A stretch of 64,000 nucleotides of DNA, taken from contig NC_080045.1 of NCBI RefSeq assembly GCF_012489685.1, positions 49,745,096-49,809,095 on the forward strand, read 5' to 3'. Shown in pieces: positions 57,426-64,000 of the stretch; position 1 is the stretch's first letter; the number at the start of each line of letters is the position of its first letter. Below the pieces are notes generated by a model that worked only from the letters and a program-made list of their open reading frames with translations, did not search any database and was not told the DNA's origin. The translations under genes were made by a program, and so were the position numbers. Source of the DNA: Lotus japonicus (taxonomy: Eukaryota; Streptophyta; Magnoliopsida; Fabales; Fabaceae).

Positions 57426-59561
57426 AGACTTGTATATTTCCTCAAAACGTGGACTCGACGACACTTCTCATATTTCCCAAACTAATATTCAGGCTCTAAG
57501 CTCTTATCTAAGGGTATTATTATTGTTCAAAGGATTTAGAAATTGATTAATGTCTTATGAGTTTTCCGTGATAAAATAGTTTTCATTTTAATCTTATAAT
57601 ACTTCCTAAGAGTTTTCAGAGATCCCATAATCTCAAATAATTCCCTGAGAAGGTCTCGATCCATTAAAACATAACAAGGTCCGAACTCCGTTCGTCCTTT
57701 AAAACTCTCTCAAAATCTCATAAAAATTTGGCATGACCTGCCCGTAATCCTCACTCCTCAGAATCTCAGGTACAAGTGGAATAGCATAAATAAAACAGCT
57801 CAGTCAAAAGCATAAACAGCATATTCCAACACATCCTAAGTTAACCATGTAGCACGTAGCATGTGAATCATTTAGCACACAATATCATGGCATCAAATAC
57901 TCAGCAAGGTCGGCCGAAGCCTCAGAGAACAATTCAGACATTTAGCAATTTAGTGCATAACACATAAATCAAGTCGAATTTGTCGACCCCTAAAGCATTA
58001 TCTAGTAATTCAGAGAGTAGCCCTCACCGGTGGGTCTTCCAGCTTCCTCCTCCAAGTGTCCTTCACGCTCTTCTCCTTGTTCTCCAGGAATCTCCTCAAA
58101 AGAACCTTAAGCAAAAATCACAGAAATCAACACCAAGAGTCAGAAACTCAGCAATCAAAGAGTCCTAGGGTCACACGGTACACTACAACCTCCGTGGTAC
58201 GACAATCTAACGCGTTAAGATAAGTTTTCGAAAAATCGGATTCTCCCCCCCCCTTGATATAGCTCTCGGCCACTTCCTTTAATTGGGAGGGTCGATTTTT
58301 CTAAGACGTAACTAAGACGGTTCTAAGCTCGGAAAAATTTTCGGATCGAAAACTGATATAGGGGTAGTTTGGTCATTATTTTTAGCTCAAAATTTCAAAA
58401 TTGGATTTTTGAAAAACAAATTGGATGAGGACGTCCACAACGACGTTCATGACGAAAAATCCTACTAGCACTAAGCCAGGTCGATAGATTTCAGCCCAAA
58501 GGTTGCGACTTTGCCGAAAAATGGGTATTTAAGGTAGAAATTGATCCCGGCGGCATTTCGTCGACATTTGACAAAATCTAATCCGCAGAACACGCTCAGG
58601 AGCATGCAGGGAAGAAGTTTAGACACTGAAATCAGCGTATTTGAACAGTTTTTCAAAAACCTCAAAATTTTGAACTCAGAAAGACGTAGGAGAAGTGGAC
58701 AGAAACGACGATTCGAAGGAGAGTATAGTTTACCTACCTCGAGGTCTTCGATTAGCGACGATCGGTGAAGCAAACGGGCAAGAAACGACGAAGATCCGGA
58801 TCTCTCTCTCTCTCTTGATGCTCGCGGGTTTGGGGAGGGAAATGGGTAGTTTTTGGCAAAAAATCTAATTTTTGAGCTATTTATAGGTTTTGGAAAATGC
58901 GGAAAAATGATTTTTTTGCGATTCCGATTTTTCCTGCGCGTTCCTCTGCGCATTCTAAGATAGGTTATGGCGACAGAATTCCAGAACTCAAAACAGGATT
59001 CTTGGAATTAAACCAAATGATACCAAATCGGTGTGAGTCGGTTCAAGTCGGTTTATCCCGAAAAACTACTTTTTGCAGTGATCGTCGGATGAGAAAACTT
59101 CCTTCTGAAGAAAGATTAGGAATGACGAGAGAAATAGGAGAACGCGGGTGGAATCTTCATTTGCAGCTCCGAATAGAAAAAGTCTTCATCGTCTGTCGAT
59201 CTTAGGTTTCTCGAACTATCAGGGATTCCGTTTCGGCAAACTTCCGAGAATTGGAATTTGACGTTCGTACTTTCCAGGATTTCGCATCGAAATAATTGTT
59301 TAAGGACGGAAAAGAGAAGTTCTAACATTTCTCTGAGGATTTTTGGAAATTAGTTTCCATCGTGTCCTAAAGCGTAAATTAACTATTCACTAATACCTTT
59401 GACCTAGGATTAAGCGTATGTTAGTCGTGCTATAACTCTTATCGGTTTTTCGATAAATTCTTGGACTTTTCCTGAACCTTTTTCCTTCACAAATTTATCT
59501 TAATCAAATAAACTCTTTTATTTTATTCACTTATCCAAAGCGTTAAAACTTGGGCCTTACA

Positions 59562-59590
59562 TTACTACCCTCCAAAAAGAAAGTTTCGAT
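59562..59590 (-). other. polypurine tract of the Gypsy element
   Basis: On the minus strand AACTTTCTTTTTGGAGGGTA precedes the 3' LTR by a few bases. The G/A-rich TTTTTGGAGGG is the likely plus-strand primer. Confidence 0.6.
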
Positions 59591-59598
59591 CTCGAAAC

Positions 59599-60690
59599 TT
59601 ATGGTTCAGTAAAAAGTTCTGGGTACTGTTCCCTGATCTTTTCCTTCAGCTCCCACGTCGCATCGCCGGTGTCCTTGTTCCAAATAACCTTCACTAACTC
59701 GATCTCTTTTCCCCTCAACTGCTTTATCCTTGTGTCACCAATGCTGATTGGCGGTGTCTCGAAAGACAAGTTATCCTTCAACTCAATGTCATCCAGCTCG
59801 ATAACATGTGTCGGATCAGCAATATACTTCCTCAGTTGTGACACATGGAATACATCGTGAATGTTTGATAGAAAAGGCGGTAGTGCGATCTGATAAGCTA
59901 CCGGTCCTACACGACGAGTAATCTGATAAGGTCCAATGAACTTTGGCGTAAGCTTTCTTGACTTGATTGCTCGACCAACTCCTGTAGTCTGAGTAACTCG
60001 CAGAAACACATGATCTCCTTCTTCAAATTCCAGGGTTCTGCGCCTTTGATCTGCATAGCTCTTCTGTCTACTCTGAGAAGCCTTCATCTTCTCTCTGATC
60101 TGTTTAATCTTCTCAGTCGTCTGTTTCAGAAGTTCCGGTCCTACTAACAAATTCTCTCCATCTTGATACCAACATAAAGGTGTTCTACACTTGCGGCCAT
60201 ACAAAGCCTCATACGGTGCCATGCCTATGGTCGTATGAAAACTGTTGTTGTATGTGAACTCAATCAGTGACAATAGGGTATCCCAACTGCCCTTGTTGTC
60301 TAACACGCTAGCTCGTAGCAAATCCTCCAATGATTGGATAGTTCTCTCAGTTTGCCCATCAGTCTGTGGATGATAAGCAGAACTTATTCTCAGCCTCGTT
60401 CCCAAAGCATTATGAAGAGCTCCCCACAAATGTGAAGTAAACTTCGGGTCTCTGTCGGAAACGATACTTGTTGGCACTCCATGAAGTCGCACAATCTCAG
60501 CTATATATATCTCTGATAGCTTCTCCACGTTGTACGTGGTCCTCACAGGTACGAAATGAGCCGACTTAGTCAGTCGATCCACGATTACCCAAATCGAATC
60601 ATATCCTTTTTGAGTCCTTGGCAATGCCACGACAAAATCCATCGATATGCTATCCCATTTCCATTGAGGTACATCCAAACTTTGTAGCAT
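59599..60690 (-). pseudogene. Tekay integrase core and chromodomain segment
   Basis: 363-codon frame covering the integrase catalytic core ([24 protein letters not shown] and [12 protein letters not shown] supply the D, D and E), the C-terminal GPY/F-like region ([20 protein letters not shown]) and a chromodomain-like C-terminus ([20 protein letters not shown]). The chromodomain lacks some aromatic cage positions, as usual for the Tekay/Del group. It is separated by a one-base frameshift near 60690 from the upstream pol frame, where a run of four A suggests an extra base. Chromodomains direct integration to heterochromatin. Confidence 0.9.
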
Positions 60691-63600
60691 ACCCGAAGAT
60701 TTTCTGATGTTCCACCTTCGCCTTTTGACAGGTTAAACATGCAGCTACATATTCTGCCACTTGTCTTTTCATTCCTGGCCACCAAAAATTCACCTTCAAG
60801 TCCTGATGCATCTTTTTCATTCCAGGGTGAATGCTCAACTTGCTTTTGTGACCTTCGTCCATAATCAACCTCCTTAAGTCAGGGTTGTTAGGTACGCAAA
60901 CTCTACCCTTACACCGCAGGATATTGTCACTTCCTACCTTGAATTCCGGGTCCTTACCCTGAATTACCAAATTCCTTTTTCCGAGTAAAAATTCATCTTG
61001 TAACTGTTGGTCTCGGATTTCCTCCATCAATCCATTGGTAATCCTGACCATTCCAAACTTCAGTTCTCCCTCGGATACTCCCACATCTAAACTCAAATCC
61101 CGAAATTGTTCCAGCAGTTGCAGCTCCCTAACCATCATTGACGAGATATGCATCTTCCTGCTCAATGCATCAGCAACAACATTAGCCTTTCCAGGATGGT
61201 ATTGTAAGGTAAAATCGTAATCCTTGAGAAATTCCATCCAACGTCGTTGTCTCATGTTCAACTCCTTCTGGTCGAACAAGTACTTCAAGCTCTTGTGATC
61301 ACTGAATATGGTGAAATTGCATCCATATAAGTGATGTCTCCAGATCTTCAACGAAAACACGATGGCAGCAAGTTCTAAGTCATGAGTCGGATAGTTCTTC
61401 TCATGAGTCTTCAGTTGTCGTGAAGCATAAGCCACCACCTTCCGATGTTGCATCATCACACATCCCAAACCTTGATGCGAAGCATCACAGTACACTTCAT
61501 ACGGTTCCTCTGGTTGCGGTAAGACGAGTACAGGTGACGTCGTCAAACGTTCCTTCATTGTCTGAAAGCTAGTTTCGCACGCTTCGGTCCATGCAAAAGG
61601 TTGATCCTTTCTCGTAAGTTGGGTCAAGGGTCCAACGATCTTGGCGAAATTCTCAATGAAGCGACGATAATATCCCGCCAAACCGACAAAACTCCTGATC
61701 TCCGTCACGGTCTTTGGCCGTTCCCATGACAACACAGTCTCTACCTTTGCTGGATCCACAGCTATGCCTTCTTTAGAGATCACATGACCTAAGAATTTTA
61801 CCTCTTCGAGCCAAAATTCACACTTAGAAGGGTTGGCGTACAGCTTTGTCTCTCTCAACACTTGTAAAACCTGACGCAAGTGCCCTTCATGATCTTCAGC
61901 ATTCTTTGAGTAGATCAGAATGTCGTCGATAAACACCACGACAAATCGATCTAAGAATGGATGGAAAGTCCTGTTCATGTAATCCATGAAAATGGCAGGT
62001 GCGTTTGTCACCCCAAATGGCATCACTAGATACTCATAATGTCCATAACGAGTTCTGAATGCCGTCTTTTGGATATCCTCAGTCTTTACTCTGATCTGAT
62101 GGTAACCCGACTTCAGGTCTATCTTTGAGAATATCGCAGCTCCTCGTAGTTGATCCATCAAATCGTCAATTCTAGGTAACGGATACCTATTCTTGACGGT
62201 CACTTTGTTCAGTTGTCGATAGTCGACACAAAGTCTAGATTTCCCGTCCTTCTTCTTCACCAATAAGACGGGTGCTCCCCAAGGTGAAACACTTGGTCGG
62301 ATAAATCCCTTCGACAGAAGATCCTCAAGTTGAGACTTCAACTCCACCAATTCCGCAGGTGCCATCCGATATGGTGCAATCAAAATCGGTCCTGTTCCCG
62401 GTACGATGTCAATAGCAAACTCAATGTCGCGTACAGGCGGCAAACCAGGTACATCGCCAGGAAAAACATCCGCGAAGTCCCTCACAACTGGAATATTACT
62501 CACTTCCGAATTCCCTTTACTCTCGAAGCTTAACAAAACTGAATACTCTTGAGATCCTTCATTCAGAGAGACGCTAATATGATTGGCGGATAGATACTCG
62601 GAAAGATCCGAGTCAGGAAATACCACTCTCTTTCGGCTGCAGTCCAGAAGACAATGGTAGTGGGACAACCAGTCCATCCCTAGGATAACATCTAGGTTCT
62701 TGAGAGTTAGGCACACTAGGTTAGCATGGTAAACTCGATCTCTATAGGTTATTGGGCAATACATGCATGCAATATTGGCAAGCAGAGTTTTGGCAGGTGT
62801 GGTAACTATAAGATCGAAACTCAAAGCAGTAACGGGAAGTTTTAATCTAGTAGCACATTCCCTAGAGATAAAAGAGTGCGTTGCTCCGGAATCAAAAAGT
62901 ACAGTTAGGAGATTATCGTCAATCTCGCAGTCTCCCCTGATCAGACCATCAACTCCTTCAGCTTCTTCACCATCCATGGTGTAGACTCTTGCCTTAGCAG
63001 CAGGACGCTTCCCACGAGCAGTGTTGACAGCTGGTTCTGTCTTGGGTGCTCTGCATTGACCAGCAGTATGCCCCAACTTGTTACAGTTAAAGCATTTGGG
63101 CCTCATGTCAGTACAAGCATTGGCATAGTGCCCAGGCTGCCCACATCTGTAACAGGTCATCTCCCTGTTCACAGTCTGACCTCTAGAACCTCCAGCGGTA
63201 CCCACCATGGGCCTATAAGATCCTGAAGCAATCCCTCTACCAGCTGGTCGTTGATACGGCCTCCTGCTCTGAAATCTCCCTCTGCTTTGAATATTTTGAG
63301 AGCCCGACCTCATCGGCCCTCCTGTTCCAACACGGTTCAGTATCTTATTCTTCATTATCTCCACTTCCGTGGCTTTTTCAACCAAGGTCTGGAAGCGAGT
63401 GATTCCCAATGGTTTCACCGAGTCTTCAATATCGGGCCTCAGCCCATTCACAAAGCGCTTGCACATGTAGGGTTCATCGACCCCATTGCGGAAGAATCGA
63501 AAGTGCTTGGCCAACGATTCCAGCTTGGCAGCATATTCCGGGATGGACATGCTACCCTGACGAAGTGTCAGGAATTGCGACTCACGCTCGTCCCGAGCAC

Positions 63601-63850
63601 TATCTGGAAAATACTTCTCCAGAAAAGCAGCACGAAACGAAACCCAATTCACTTCCAAGTTGTTTGCTTCCATCATTCCTCTGGCGCCTCTCCACCAGTA
63701 CTCAGCATCACCCAACAGTAGAAAGGTTGCCATTCCCCTCAGCAGTCTGTAATACACCGAAGATCTTTTCAATCTCCTGGATCCAGAGATCCGCTTTGTC
63801 CGGGTCAGTACCCCCCGAGAACTTAGGTGGATCCTGTCTCCTGAAATCAT
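60650..63850 (-). pseudogene. Tekay gag-protease-RT-RNase H frame
   Basis: Long frame of 1,066 codons; the first ~35 codons are out of the true gag frame. Domains on the minus strand: retrotransposon gag (from about 63735), two CCHC zinc knuckles ([28 protein letters not shown]; about 63050-63155), aspartic protease DSGATHSF (about 62880), reverse transcriptase with [11 protein letters not shown] (about 61930), RNase H with [11 protein letters not shown] (about 61490), and the integrase zinc module ending CLTCQKAK (about 60730). The gene reverse-transcribes and integrates the element; this copy is inactivated by frameshifts at both ends of the frame. Confidence 0.93.
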
Positions 63851-63980
63851 TCAGGCCTCTGTTCTGGTCCATTGTCACTTCCCTCTGGCGTTGGTGCTGA
63901 TCACGTGCCTCCTCAGCAGCACACCTCATAGCATTATCGTTTGCCTGTGCAGTCACAGCTTGGGCCATAGTGGCCATCAT
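63708..63980 (-). pseudogene. Tekay gag N-terminal segment
   Basis: Reads [40 protein letters not shown] and [14 protein letters not shown] before leaving frame near 63735, where the gag continuation lies in the other frame. The start of gag and the 5' LTR are to the right of the window. Confidence 0.85.
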
Positions 63981-64000
63981 CTCAGCTAGTTGGTTAGCGT

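Larger units (their letters stand above)
55575..59561 (-). repeat. Tekay-type Gypsy 3' LTR, 4.0 kb
   Basis: TGTAACACCCCGATTTCGG at the left and TGGGCCTTACA at the right. It directly follows the integrase/chromodomain end of the minus-strand gag-pol and the polypurine tract, so it is the 3' LTR; the 5' LTR is beyond the window. It contains an open frame on the element's coding strand (56060-56572), a tandem repeat (57196-57425) and regions similar to the solo LTR at 33001. Very long LTRs are usual for the Tekay/Del clade. Confidence 0.9.

Noticed and set aside
58471..58953. 160-codon minus-strand frame in the Gypsy LTR
   Set aside because: Basic, low-complexity leader-like sequence in an LTR region that also has a competing plus-strand frame; not supported as a protein.

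Overview
The window is nuclear DNA from a flowering plant, most likely a papilionoid legume. It is AT-rich, with intron-containing host genes separated by nested transposable elements. I infer a legume from the overall repeat style (a SIRE-like Copia LTR, a Tekay-type Gypsy element, MULE and PIF/Harbinger elements). I cannot name the species.

Host genes: (1) the 3' end of a PUX10-like UBX-domain gene, + strand, 36-721; (2) a Yippee-like zinc protein, - strand, 3427-4418, with a probable extra upstream exon; (3) an early-nodulin-like phytocyanin, - strand, 13489-14371; (4) a complete 18-exon STE20/BLUS1-like kinase, - strand, 23462-30568, reconstructed exon by exon with all splice phases closing to 702 codons. 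As I remember it, the PUX10 and kinase homologues also lie close together on Arabidopsis chromosome 4, so the left 31 kb may be a conserved gene block expanded by transposons. From 31 kb rightward I found no intact host gene.

Mobile elements, left to right: a Mutator-type MITE (1587-1818); a long-TIR MULE (5000-6638); a gag-only Copia element (6845-8889); a Pack-MULE carrying a glucanase fragment (10449-12157); an apparently complete two-gene PIF/Harbinger element (16176-21099) followed by a perfect 98-bp inverted duplication of its right end; an Au-type SINE in a kinase intron; a Gypsy-type solo LTR (33001-36251); a truncated poly(A) retro-insertion (37779-38167); a SIRE-like solo LTR (40374-41592); a Helitron holding an RNase H fragment (41913-43847); a decayed Rep/helicase Helitron (44432 to about 53.6 kb) with later insertions inside it; a Stowaway MITE; a second Helitron terminus; and a Tekay chromovirus whose 4-kb 3' LTR and broken gag-pol run off the right edge. 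Many boundaries are fixed by target-site duplications read directly from the sequence.

The most unusual part is the Harbinger element. Upstream of its transposase start are eleven 16-bp tandem units, seven of which match the plant mitosis-specific activator (MSA) consensus bound by MYB3R factors. The element also has divergent TATA boxes, and its right end has been copied into a perfect hairpin resembling the architecture of the maize Mu killer locus. Together these suggest an element with cell-cycle-coupled expression beside a potential self-silencing hairpin. The DNA patterns are seen directly; the regulatory interpretation is inference.
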